NCBI GenBank assembly: GCA_946902985.2
Contig: OX336388.2
Location: 119,079,894-119,143,893 of the forward strand
DNA length: 64,000 nucleotides
Source: Meconema thalassinum
Lineage: Eukaryota > Arthropoda > Insecta > Orthoptera > Tettigoniidae
Reading direction: 5' to 3'
Shown one piece after another: positions 44,714-56,100 of the stretch; position 1 is the stretch's first letter, and each line of letters starts with the position of its first letter. Under the pieces are notes generated by a model, which saw only the letters and a list, made by a program, of their open reading frames with translations, searched no databases and was not told the DNA's origin. The position numbers and the translations under genes are program-made.

Positions 44714-46365
44714 TTGGATTATTTAGAGGCTATAGACTATGACAGTGACTTTATTGCCGAGAGAGATTCTGATTTTATAGAAAGTGATGATAGTGCCCCA
44801 GAAATAACCCCAATAGCTGCTCACAGATTATCTGACAGTGATGATGATGATATGAATGATGGAGATTACATACAGGTTCTGTCGCCTGAAAATCCTCTCC
44901 CTCTCCCATTTCAATATCATGAATTATCAGGGCCTAAACACATGCCACCTCCTGATTCTCTTCCAACAGCTTATTTCCTTTTGTTTTTCACAGATTTTCT
45001 TATTTCTCTTATGGTGACAGAATCTAATCGGTATGTCCAGCAGTTCATCACCAGTAAGGGAGATAATGTTCACACCCCTCTAAAGAATTGGGTCAGGATC
45101 ACAATGTCCGAAATGAAAGGATTTATTGCATGCCTTCTAAATATGGGTATCAATAGAAAACCAACCATTGCCTCTTACTGGTCCACTATGCCTTCTCAGT
45201 TCAGCCCATGGTTCCCTAAAATGTTTTCTAAACATAGGTTCTCTCACTTGCTGTGATTCTTTCATCTTGTCAACAATGAGGGAATGCCAGGGCCTGGAGA
45301 AACAGGATATGATCCCTGTGCAAAATATCAACCTCTAGTGGATCATGCCAACAGGGTATTTAGGCACCACTATACACCACATCGGCAGATTAGCATTGAT
45401 GAGTCTCTTGTGGGGACTAAAAATAAAACTAGCCTTCTCCAATACCTGCCGAACAAATACCACCATCGCTGGGGTATCAAATTTTGGATGCTGTGTGATT
45501 CAGTTTCCAATTACTGCCTGGATTTTTTAACCTACAGAGGGGCCAGATCTCAAGAAGACAGAGACAATATCATAAAACATGGTCTGGGATAAATCGTTGT
45601 GAAGAAACTTTTAGTCATGGGTGGCTACCTCAACAAGGGTTATCATGTTATCATTCTTTGTTGACAATTACTTTATGTCTGTACCACTTGTACGCCATCT
45701 CTACAAGCTGGGTACATACATAACAGGAACTGTTAGGAGGAATAGGAAATATTTGCCTCAGAATTTTAAAAATAAATTTGCTGTTGGACAGAAACAATTT
45801 TAGGCCAGATCCAATGTTAGCATATGCATTCCGAGAGAAAAAATCCCAGAAAAACCCAGTCATGCTTCTATCTAGCCATGCAATAGGCCAAGAACAGGAA
45901 ATTCCAGCAACCCACAACAGAGCCAACAGCAAAAATAAACCAGCAATAATAACATCTTATAATAAATGCATGGGTGGGATTGACACATCTGACATGATGT
46001 TGTATAGCTATCTTGATAAGAGGCGAACTGTACGTTACTGGAAGAAGGTGGCTTTCAATATCATTGCTAGAATGGTACTAAACAGTTACATTCTTTATAA
46101 GGAAAACAATAAGGGAGTAGGCAAAATAAAATCTAGACTGAACTATACAGTATCAATAATTGAGAGCCTAGGGGAGGAATGGATTTCTACAAAATCAAGT
46201 GCGATTAATGATCAAAGTGGACCAGTGGGGGTGAGAAAGCTTCCTGAGAAGAAAGAATCAAACTGAGTTGCATGCAGCACCAAAAAGAGGAGGAGGGCCA
46301 GAACAGTATGCACTAGGTGTATCAAGGGTCTGCATGGAGAGTGCTTTCCTAAGCACAAATGCTGA
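44714..46365 (+). pseudogene. piggyBac transposase, broken
   Basis: Frame 1 (44714-45592, with a stop at 45254-45256) starts with an acidic N-terminus (ERDSDFIESDDSAPEI), then NWVRITMSEMKGFIACLLNM and ISIDESLVGTKNKTSLLQYL, the block with the first catalytic aspartate. After frameshifts, 45621-45803 has FFVDNYFMSVPLVRHLYKLG (second aspartate) and 45778-46266 has YNKCMGGIDTSDMMLYSYLD (third) and YWKKVAFNIIARM. The end reads CTRCIKGLHGECFPKHKC, the cysteine-rich domain that binds the transposon end. All three catalytic aspartates survive, but at least two frameshifts and two stops inactivate the gene. Confidence 0.92.
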
Positions 46366-48479
46366 CCCAGGAAGTTCTTTACATTAGGTGCTATAATTCA
46401 TGGCTGGATAAGAATACAAAAAATAAAATTATATCATGTTATACAGAACTAATTGCTCTTGTTTTCAGTATGAGTGGTCAAGAAGATCACTAAAGAACAG
46501 ATTACTTTTTTAGTATTTGAAAACATATTTTTATTTTTTGTAACTTATTTTCCAAATTTCAATATTATTTTTTTGTGTGTAAAATATGTCACTAACAATT
46601 TTGGGATATATTCTTCCTAAAACTACAGTACATTGAATAATGTGCTAGTGTGATTGTTTTCAATTTTGTATCTGTAGATCTCTTTAAGCAGTGATTTTTT
46701 TACATTATAACATGCATAATCATGAAAAATGGCCTGAGTGTTTTGGGCATGCCCAGTGAATATAGCCCGAGAGCAAAAGGGTTAATATTTTTTATAACAG
46801 ATGGAACACAAAAACTGCCCATTTTTAAGCATGTTTCACCATGCGTCACATTTAAGAATTATCATCTTAAAAACCCGTCATCAGATCGAATCCAGCACCA
46901 TATACACTGGAATGGTTTATAACTGGTTTATTAATTTCAAAATTGTGTGTGGCCAAGAAACAAAGTTGTTATCATTTTTGTAAGGTAACTTTTTCCCGGC
47001 TCGGGGGTGGTTGGAAAATGTAGTTCTTGGTCGCGTTGTAATCCTTATACATCAAAAGGTTATGCTGTATAACTGTGTAATACGTAATACATAAATTAAT
47101 TCACTTATTTTATATCAGTTTGTATTTGTGCAGGAAAATAAGACATGGTTCCGCAGCTAGCCAATACGGATAAAGCTGTACAGCGTTGCCGAGATGCAGC
47201 CCATCACTTCCGAGTGAGGCGCGCCATGACGCGAGATGGGCTCCATATTTGCAACACTGTACAGCTTTCTCCGTATCTGCTATCTGCTGAACTATGTCCT
47301 ATTTTCCTGTACAAACACAAACCGATATAAAATAAGTGAATTAATTTACGTATTTCACAGTCATACAGCATAACCTTTTGATGTATAAGGATTATAATGC
47401 GATCAAGAACTACATTTTCCAACCACCCCGAGCCGAGAAAAATTACCGTACAAAAATGATGACTTTGTTTCTTGGACACACAAACTTTTGAAATTAATAA
47501 ACCAGTTATAAAACATTCCAACGTAGGCCTATATGGTGTTAAAATTTGGATTCGATCTGATGACTGGTTTTTGAGAGAATAATTCTTAAATGTGACGCAT
47601 GGTTGAAGCACGCTTAAAAATGGGCAAATTTTTTGTTCCAACTGCGATAAAAATTATTAAAATATAAATTAAAAATTCCAAACTTACATGAACTAACGTA
47701 CAGTAGATTGTATTGATTGGGCGGAGACCCCCTCAACCCATTAGAATCGTTATGGTACAGTAGAACGACGAAAATGATGTTATTGGATTTTATGTAAGCC
47801 TATTGGTTACTTCACAAACAACCTTCAAACTCAAGTGCACATAATATTTTGGTCGACAGTAGAGCATCAGTCCTCTTATTTTCAACGATTTCATGATACT
47901 CATCTACCAAGTGAATAAGGATGGATAAGTATGTTTCTTTCATTTAAAGAAAATTTCACAGTTCCCGGCTCTTGTTGCTCTTTTCCTCATCAGCCATGTT
48001 TGTTTTTAACCAAGGAGTATATAATTTTTAAGCTTTTTGCAGTTAACGGCCTGCTGATTACACCAAAGAATATACAAATACTGCCACAATCATCATCTTT
48101 TAATGAGTTTTGTACAGCCCTTAAACATAACGCTTCATTTGCTAATGCCAATCAGTGAATGTACTGGTGAAATGCCAACGAGTCTATTTCCGATGTTAAA
48201 ATTAACGAGGCATTTACTGACGGCCTGTTAACGCTGTGTTGGTGAATCTGGCCCTTAACGGGATGATTAGTTGCTGTAAGAATTACTACTTTAAAGAAAA
48301 ACTCTTGGGAGACCCGCAAATTAACCGCAAAGCGAATTATCCGATCGCAAATGATCAGGAGTATACTGTAGTTTCATTCGAGGGGTTTGGACATCGTGGT
48401 CATTTAGCCGGTGTACTTGGATGTGGATGTAGAATTTGACTAATTACCTGTGTTATTGCATCACCTGTAGTAGTGTGTG

Positions 48480-48765
48480 TATTTGTAATTCAGGTGAGGA
48501 TTGGGAAGGATGCGGGCGAGGCCTGAAGTTAGGAACCATCCCTGCATTTGCCTAGAGTAGAACTGGGAAACCACGGCAAACCACTTCCAGGATGGCTGAG
48601 GTGGGAATCGAACCCATCTGTTCTCAGTTTTGTCTCACAAGGCTGAGTGTACCTCCTTCCAGCTCTCAAACAGAATGAAGTTTCTCGCCAGAGCCAGGAA
48701 TTAAACCCGGACCTCTCGGGCGACGGCCAAGAATTCTAGTCAGTACACACAATGAGGTGGTCCAG
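48480..48765 (-). mobile_element. Composite SINE
   Basis: Its body phrases gaaaccacggcaaaccactt and gatggctgaggtgggaatcg match the SINE at 32175-32638. The tRNA-like head at the right is degraded, but B-box-like GGGTTTAATTCC is readable on minus. 48371-48480 is unassigned. Confidence 0.65.
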
Positions 48766-48774
48766 ACAGAATCA

Positions 48775-49100
48775 AACCATAAGAACGAGCTTCAATGTTC
48801 CACCTTTGTGAGAAAGAGTTCCAACGGAGCCAGTTACAATGGTTTGGACATGTCCAAAGAATGGATGACACAAGAATAGCTCAAACAAACTTTTGATGCC
48901 AGAATGCGAGGAACAAGGCCGTGCGGGAAACCTCAAAAGACATGGGACTAAGACATGAAGGCAGCAGTGGATGCCAGAGAAGAGTGAAGTTGCTGACCCG
49001 TGACTGTCATGGTAACCATTGTGTCGGAAATTGTCCATGCTAGTCACCGATAGACCTCCAGTTCTAAAGCATATCCAAGTTAAAAACCTACCCCACAGAT
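48775..49100 (+). mobile_element. LINE tail
   Basis: The plus frame includes LQWFGHVQRMDDTRIAQ, the GHVxRM block of RTE-like ORF2 C-termini, followed by a degraded KAVRETSKDMG-like end. It is 5'-truncated. Confidence 0.6.
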
Positions 49101-49188
49101 CCATTTGTCCCAGTACAGAATGTTCGTCTCGCCACGTGGTTCCAAAGACAACAGTAGAAAATAGTACAAGAATTCCCTATTATTTTTA

Positions 49189-49864
49189 CAGTAGAACGTC
49201 GTTTATCCAGACGTCAAACAACCGGAACGTCAATTATCCGAACGAGCAAAAAAAAGACGGAAGTGCGCGTTGCCTAAAGTAGTGAGTCGGTTCTCGTTTT
49301 CAATTGTTGTCTCTGTTGTCTCCTACAATTTCTTTACTCTATAATGTTTCAACGTGTTACAGTATGTGAGTGTGCGTAAAACTGTACTGAATTACGTTGT
49401 GAAAATGACTTCTATGAGTGGCTAAAATGAAAAACTAAATCGCAATGTTTTATCGATTGAGAATAAGTTGGAGATCATTAATGAACTGAATAAAGGTGAG
49501 AGTGTGAAGTGTCCAATGAAAACTTACAGTGTTGTAAAATCCACAATTTATGATTTGAAGAACCAAAAAGGTGAAATTCTGAATTATGCATCGAAGTTAG
49601 GTACTGAAGAAGGATCTAAAAAGAGAAAGATCATGAGATCAGCTACGGATGAAAAATTGGGTGAAGTGGCGTACTTTTGGTTCATTCAGAAAAATACGTA
49701 AGGGATATCCCATTTCTGGACCTATGTTATGCGAGAAAGCGTTGCAACTAAATGAGAAGCTTGGTGGTTCTCCCTGTGAAATTAACGCATGTTCGATTAT
49801 CTGGAAAAATCGTTAACCGGAACACTTTCGGTCCCAATTAGTCCGGATAAGCGACGTTCCACTG
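49189..49864 (+). mobile_element. Deleted Tigger element
   Basis: The ends are CAGTAGAACGTCGTTTATCC and (inverted) CAGTGGAACGTCGCTTATCC; TA at 49187-49188 and 49865-49866. 676 bp, keeping only the N-terminal part of a transposase. Confidence 0.85.
49420..49800 (+). pseudogene. Tigger transposase DNA-binding domain remnant
   Basis: The frame reads NRNVLSIENKLEIINELNKG then SVVKSTIYDLKNQKGEILNY and EEGSKKRKIMRSATDEKLGE, the CENP-B-type double helix-turn-helix start of Tigger transposases. The following YFWFIQKN and, after a shift, PISGPMLCEKALQLNEKLGG belong to the second DNA-binding half. The DDE core is deleted. It is distinct in sequence from the family-1 transposase. Confidence 0.8.
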
Positions 49865-49866
49865 TA

Positions 49867-50864
<998 letters not shown>

Positions 50865-50928
50865 TTACTCTGGCTCTGGGGAGCTACGAGGAGCTATCAG
50901 GCAAAGGGGCAAAGCTCTGTACACTTAC

Positions 50929-51124
50929 CGAGTTTGACGGTGCCGTTCTCAGTAAGGAGGATGTTGCCCGCCTTCACGTCCCTGTGAATCCGCCCCAGCG
51001 AATGCAGGTAGTGGAGGCCGTGCAGCACCCCCTCACAGATGGCAGCGATCTCCTCCTCTTTCAGCGGCCTCTTGTGCACCTCGATGATGTCTGAGGCAGA
51101 GCCTAGGCAGTACTCCATTACTAG
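50929..51124 (-). CDS. Tao: Tao kinase exon, subdomains about V-VIb
   Basis: This is the first Tao exon of the window in transcript order. On the minus strand an acceptor (gtgtgcag) precedes [12 protein letters not shown] in phase 0. The exon ends in CTCG|gtaagt, one base into the next codon. It encodes the hinge and the catalytic loop IHRDVKAGN, with the HRD aspartate, followed by [11 protein letters not shown]. These are hallmark residues of TAO kinases, Ste20-group kinases that signal upstream of p38/JNK and Hippo and act at microtubules. The N-lobe (glycine loop, ATP lysine) lies upstream, outside this window. The 196-bp length leaves one base over, which joins the next exon to give an alanine before DFG. 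Drosophila Tao is very similar in this stretch from memory of the family. Confidence in the family is high; the exon borders rest on consensus splice sites only. Confidence 0.95.
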
Positions 51125-51434
51125 CTGCACACAGTTAAAACAGTTCACTTGATGTGAAACTCTCAAGAGTAAGATCCAAAAAAATATACGAGGGCAGACC
51201 GGAAAGTAACGCACAATCATTTTTTTTCCTCCCCTGGTATTGCAGCTAGAATGTTGAAATTTCATGATGATACAGTTTGAAGTTTGCGCTACAGAGGGTG
51301 TTTTGTTTCCAATTGGAGCTCTAGCAAGAGAAGCCTGAAGTACGAAACAAACGTGGTGGGCATGTCACCGTCTTCAACTTGTGATGAGCTGCGAAGTGTA
51401 GTTCGATATTAGTGGGCCAAAGGGCATAAACCGA

Positions 51435-51595
51435 GTGAATTTCACAGGGACATGCGTGGCATGTATGGGGACGACTGAATGGAACGTAGCAATGTCTCCA
51501 AGAATCCTCACTGGTGATGAGTCGTGGGAATACCACTACACGCCCATAACCAAGCAGGCCTCTATGGAGTGGAAACATGCTGGTTCCTCAGTCAT
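51435..51595 (+). pseudogene. mariner transposase fragment
   Basis: The frame reads SPRILTGDESWEYHYTPITK then QASMEWKHAGS. TGDExWxxHxxPxxKxxSxxWxH is the conserved region around the first catalytic aspartate of mariner (DD34D). The N-terminal DNA-binding domain and the two later aspartates are missing. The fragment is in sense with the element. Confidence 0.8.
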
Positions 51596-51596
51596 C

Positions 51597-51635
51597 ATTA
51601 TCATCATCATCATCATCATCACCACCACTTATTGC
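51597..51635. repeat. ATC microsatellite
   Basis: A tract of about twelve ATC/ACC triplets (catcattatcatcatcatc...). Similar triplet runs end LINE copies in this window, so it could be a LINE tail relic; otherwise a simple repeat. Confidence 0.8.
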
Positions 51636-53763
51636 ATTTATTGGCCTTTTAAGGCAGGGATGTCAAAGATACGGCAAAGATCGCAATGTGTGACAGACAG
51701 AAGAATCATGACTTAACTCGATTCCTCTACGGAAGTTTTAAAATGCGCGCACTACAACATTTATAAGTAATTTCAAGGGCAGCGCGTGCCTAGACAAGCG
51801 AGAGAGGTAGACAGTAACGCCATCTCTTAGCAACAAGCGGAAATACCATGAAGGCTAGAATCTTCCACGCGCTTCGAGTCTAGACTAGAACCTTCCTTAT
51901 TGATATAAAAGGAGTGCGTCGGCACGACGTTAGTCTGTTGAGTCGAGTAATCGAAGCGATACGGTCGGAGAAAGATTTTAGTTAATTTAGTTTTACTGCG
52001 ACATAGTGATTGTGAAGGTATTGGGCATTTGTTTGTGTCGTGCGCAAGCGATATCCATAATTGTTGTGTCGAGTTCCATAATTGTTACGATTTTGGCATA
52101 ATGTCACAAAAACGTCAAGTTGATAGTGAGTGCAGAGTTTTTCAGTCTAAATGGGAAATTGCATATTTTTTCATAGAATGGAAAGGTAAACCACTGTGTT
52201 TGATTTGCAATCAAACAGTTGTTGTTTGTAAGGAGTTTAACTTGAAGAGACACTATGATACGAATTATAAATCAAAATTCGATTGTTACACTGAAAAAAT
52301 AAGAATGGACACATTGTCATCTTTAAAATCTAAACTTCAAGGTCAACAATCGATGTTTACTAAAGCTAATACTGAGAGCGAAGATGCCCTGAAATCAAGT
52401 TTTATTATTGCATTAGAAATCGCGAAGAGATCAAAACCTTTCACTGATGGTGAATTTATTACAGACTGCATGTTGAAAGTGGCCGATGTTTCATTTCCAT
52501 TTCAAAAGTCAATAATTAAAAATATTTCGCTGTCAAGAAACACTGTTGCGTCAAGAATAAATGATTTATCTCAAAATTTGGTTCTTCAACTGAAGGAGAA
52601 AATTAAGGAATTTACAAACTTTCCACTGGCTGTTGACGAGAGTACTGATACTGAGGATACAGCTCAACTTGCTGTTTTTATATGAGGTATTAACAGTAGG
52701 CCTAACTTTGAAATAACTGAAGAACTATTAGTGCGTCCCATTGACAGGTACTACAAGAGCAAATTATATTTATTCTGCAATTGAGCATTTGATAGCAGAA
52801 TATGAACTCAACTGGAATATACTTAGCAGCACAACTACGGATGGCACTCCTGCCATGGCTGGCAAACATTCGGGCGTTGTAACTAAGTTAAAACAGAAAA
52901 CATCAGGAAATTTTATGGGATTTCACTGTATAATTTATCAGGAATCATTGGCATCCAAACATTTAAAAATGGACCTTGTCATGCAACCTATAATTAAAAT
53001 AGTAAATTTTATAAGGAGCAGAGGACTAAATCACTGACAGTTCAGGCAGTTTTTACGAGATTTGGATGAAAAGTTTTCTGATGTCCCTTATTTCACCGAA
53101 GTTCGTTGGCTCAGTCGAGTAGTTTTAGAAAGATTTTTTGCATTACGTGACCCTATTCAAGCTTTCATGTCAGAAAAAGGCAACCCAATTGATTATGACA
53201 ATGACTGGTGGGTTGATAGTGCCTTTTTAGTAGATGTGAATAAACACTTGACTGATTTGAATGTAAAGTTACAGGGTAAAAATCTGATTGTCACTCAAAT
53301 GTATTCATGTTTTCAAGCCTTTGAAACAAAGTTGAGGCTGTGGGAAAATCAGGTAAAAAATCAAACTTTGGATCATTTCCCTCTTTTAAAATCATTTGGC
53401 ACGGTGAACCAAAATAAATTGGATCAATATTCTCAACTTCTGCAAAATCTGATCACGGAATTTAACAATCGTTTTGAAGACTTCCACAAAATGAATGAAA
53501 TGGAATTCCCAATTTTCAACAATCCATTCAATTTTGAAGCTTTACAGGCACCAGTTCATTTGCAAATGGAGTTGATAGATCTTCAATCAGACAGTATTTT
53601 TAAAGAAAAATTTCAAGAGGTTAACGCTCTTACATTTTATACACAATATTTCAAGAGTTTGGATAACTACCCGCAATTAAAAAAGCATGCAGCATGCATT
53701 CTGTGCATGTTTGGTAGCACCTATTTATGTGAGCAGATGTGTTGTTGTTGTTGTTTCCTATGG

Positions 53764-55935
53764 CTAGCCCGGATTCCAATCCATCAGCTTTCTTGCGTTC
53801 CAATAGAGTTGTGTGAGGTTTCCAGAAGTTCTAGCAGTCACATCAAGTTTGTTGCAATGTAGCAGGTGTCCCTTATCCATTTTACTTCCAGGTTCGTGAC
53901 AAAGTGTGCATTCTTCAGATCTCAGGATGTTGATTCGTTTCAGATGAGCTGCAAGGCAGTCGTGGCCAGTGTTAAGTCTGAAGAAGGCTACAGCTTCTTT
54001 TCTTGGTGTTAATTTATATTGATCCCATTTAGCATCAATGTCTTTCCATAATTTGGTTTCTGCTGTTTTCTTTGCCATTTCTTCATACCTGTTTTTGATA
54101 GTATTTTTCAAGATCCCTTTTGCTGACATAAAATCAGTCTGACTGACAGGTTGTTGTAGTGTGGTACCCTTTTTTGCTAATCTGTCTGCCTCTTAATTTC
54201 CTGCTATTCCAACATGAGAAGGGATCCACTGAAATGAGATCTGTTTGTGGAGTCTTTGAAGGGTTTTTATCATACAAAAAATTTCTTTCAGTTCTTTATT
54301 TTGGGGCTTATAATTTGACGAGATGGCTTGGATGGCTGCTTTTGAATCTGTAATGATAACGCATTTTTGATAATCAATGTTTCTGCCTAATAACTGATGG
54401 AGTGCATGTGAAATTGCTCTTATCTCAGCATCAAAGTTTGTTTTGTTTTGGCCTACTGGGAAGTAGAGAAGAGAGATGAATGTATTCCTGCTCCAGTTCT
54501 ATTTTCTTTGTCTTGTGAGCCATCTGTAAATATTTTTAGCCATTGATTAGATGGATATCTTTCTTCTATTGTACAGAGGGCCAGTTGTTTTAGATCTTGA
54601 GGTGAAGAGTCTTTCTTGCAGACCTCTTCTAACAAAGTAAGATCTGTAGTCACTTGTATATATTCAATGGGATTGACTGGCATACAGAGTGGTTCAAATT
54701 TTATTTGCAGATTGCTCTTATTGATGAATTCTTTGTCGAGGCTTAAGGGATCTTTTTGCGTTTTAAGATTGGGGCTAGAAACTGGTTTTTTGATCCATGT
54801 CATTTGAGGCAGTCTTTGTATACTGAGGTATGCATTGGCTGTTTGATGTTTCATCTCTTCTTCTATTGGTAAGTTGTGGGTATATAATTGCAAGGCGGTT
54901 ATAGGTGTGGTTTTTATTGCACCTGTTATGATTCGTAGGGCATTATTCTGACACCTCTCGATGCGATCAATGTTTGACTGGGGTGCTGTAGAGAGTACTT
55001 CACTGCCATATTTTATGATAGGTTTGATGTAAGTATTGTAGGTTTTGTTGAGTGTGTCTTGAGTGCTCCCCCAAGTAGCTCCTGCTAGTCTCTTCAGTAA
55101 TTTCATCCGTTTGCTTACCTTATCCTCCACATGTTTTATGTGTTTGGTCCAGTTCAGCTTCTTGTCCATGATGTTACCTAGATACTTTGTACTTTCACTT
55201 TTTGGAAGGTCTTGATTACTAAATTTGAGACTAAAAGTTGGATTGTGGTGTCTCAGGGAGAAAAACTGGTATACTGTTTTGGAAGTATTGATTTCCATAT
55301 TATTGTTTTCGGTCCAGTTTTTGAGTTTTATAAGTGCCTGGTTCATTCTGTGTTCAAGAAGAATTTGCTGATTTGGGCTGTTACGTGCTGTGGTCCAAAT
55401 GATAACATCGTCTGCAAACATGCTGATATTCACATTGCCTACTTTCTTTATTGTTTTTGGAAGATCGTTGATGTACACATTGAATAAAGTTGTGCTTGAT
55501 ACAGCTCCTTGTGGGAGGCCTAGTTTTGATTGCTTGCAACCTGAAGTTTTGTTGTTGTAACGAACATTGATCATTCTTTGTGAAAGGAATCTTGAAAACC
55601 AGTTTAACATACATCCATTTACTTCGAAGTTGATAAGTTTCTTTAGCAGCATGTTTCGCCATACAGTATCATAGGCTCCTTTAAAATCGATGAAAACTGC
55701 AAGAATACTTTCCCTTTTGTTAAAGGCTTCTTTAACAGCTTGTGTAAATCTCATTATTTGGTGGGAGGAGGACCTGTTTTGTCTAAACCCTGCTTGTTCT
55801 TCTGATAGAAGAGATTTTGTTTCCAAGTACCAATTGAGTCTATTTGTAAACATCCTTTCTAGAATTTTTACCAGAATGGCGGTAAGTGCTATAGGTCGGT
55901 ACGAGGGGACTTGGTTTTTTGGCTTGCCTGGTTTT
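53764..55935 (-). pseudogene. I-group LINE ORF2: RT plus RNase H, broken
   Basis: The RT frame (54453-55935) reads KPGKPKNQVPSYRPIALTAI, EEQAGFRQNRSSSHQIMRF, FIDFKGAYDTVW, LGLPQGAVSSTTLFNVYIND and MFADDVIIW with the catalytic FADD. RNase H starts at IFTDGSQDKENRTGAGIHSS. After a frameshift near 54456 it continues NFDAEIRAISHALHQL, VIITDSKAAIQAISS and QWIPSHVGIAGN. A stop (near 54197) precedes EADRLAKKG, and then comes the C-terminal cysteine motif region ECTLCHEPGSKMDKGHLLHC. RNase H makes this an I-superfamily LINE, unlike the RTE-like copies elsewhere here. One frameshift plus one stop: a fairly young copy. Confidence 0.9.
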
Positions 55936-56069
55936 AGGTAGATTTCATTAGAAAGCTAACTATTGCAATGGGTAACATGTTTCGACTTCCGGAAAATTTC
56001 GACATATCTTCGCGTTTCACATCCCCCAGACCCCAAAACCACCGTCAGTTCAAAAGTTTATATATAATT

Positions 56070-56100
<31 letters not shown>

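Larger units (their letters stand above)
43894..46781 (+). mobile_element. piggyBac-type transposon
   Basis: Inserted at TTAA (43890-43893 and 46782-46785) inside the palindromic MITE; the MITE at 35231 shows the empty site (tatattttaatattttt). The right end ATATAGCCCGAGAGCAAAAGGG and the left end (split by a SINE; CTCTAATACGC...TATAGCCACTG) are diverged inverted copies. It encodes a broken DDD transposase. Confidence 0.85.
43748..47859. mobile_element. Palindromic MITE, second copy
   Basis: CTGTCGACCAAAATATTATG at the left and its inverse at the right; TA at 43746-43747 and 47860-47861. Its own sequence is 43748-43893 plus 46782-47859. The arms match the MITE at 35231-36008 but the centre is longer and itself palindromic (ggataaagctgtacagcgtt / acactgtacagctttctccg). 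A ~65-bp extra stretch lies at about 47701-47765. Confidence 0.85.
43173..48254. mobile_element. PIF/Harbinger-like MITE (GGGCC ends)
   Basis: The ends are GGGCCGGGTTCGCAATAGTT and, inverted, GGGCCAGATTCACCAACACA. TTA flanks both sides (43170-43172, 48255-48257). GGGCC termini with a three-base TTA duplication fit PIF/Harbinger-group (ISL2EU-like) elements. Its own sequence is about 43173-43747 and 47860-48254, under 1 kb, without a transposase. It contains two diverged ~110-bp direct repeats (about 43570-43745). Confidence 0.7.
42191..48368. mobile_element. Tigger family-3 element, host of a deep nest
   Basis: Left end CAGTGGACTCTCAATAATTC after TA (42189-42190). The right end, inverted CAGTATACTCCTGATCATTT, is followed by TA (48369-48370). 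Its own sequence is about 42191-43169 and 48258-48368. The interior contains a transposase remnant on minus and phrases shared with 18900-19250 (tggtaggttctgtctcggct-like, inverted). The flank at 42130-42190 reads EMRFLYKIEGKTRSDRIKS, a LINE tail. The right end is diverged, so confidence in it is moderate. Confidence 0.65.

Noticed and set aside
45284..45592. Stand-alone domesticated piggyBac gene (PGBD-like)
   Set aside because: The frame continues from 44714 through a stop and on into shifted frames, within TTAA borders; it is a decayed transposase.
48236..48439. Small plus-strand frame with SFEGFGHRGHLAGVLGCGC
   Set aside because: It crosses the right ends of the Harbinger-like and Tigger elements, so it cannot be one ancestral gene; no known domain recognised.
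51187..51200. Proximity of mariner to the Tao exon taken as an alternative acceptor
   Set aside because: The acceptor at 51125-51126 matches the conserved protein junction; no evidence of use of any mariner site can be read from sequence alone.
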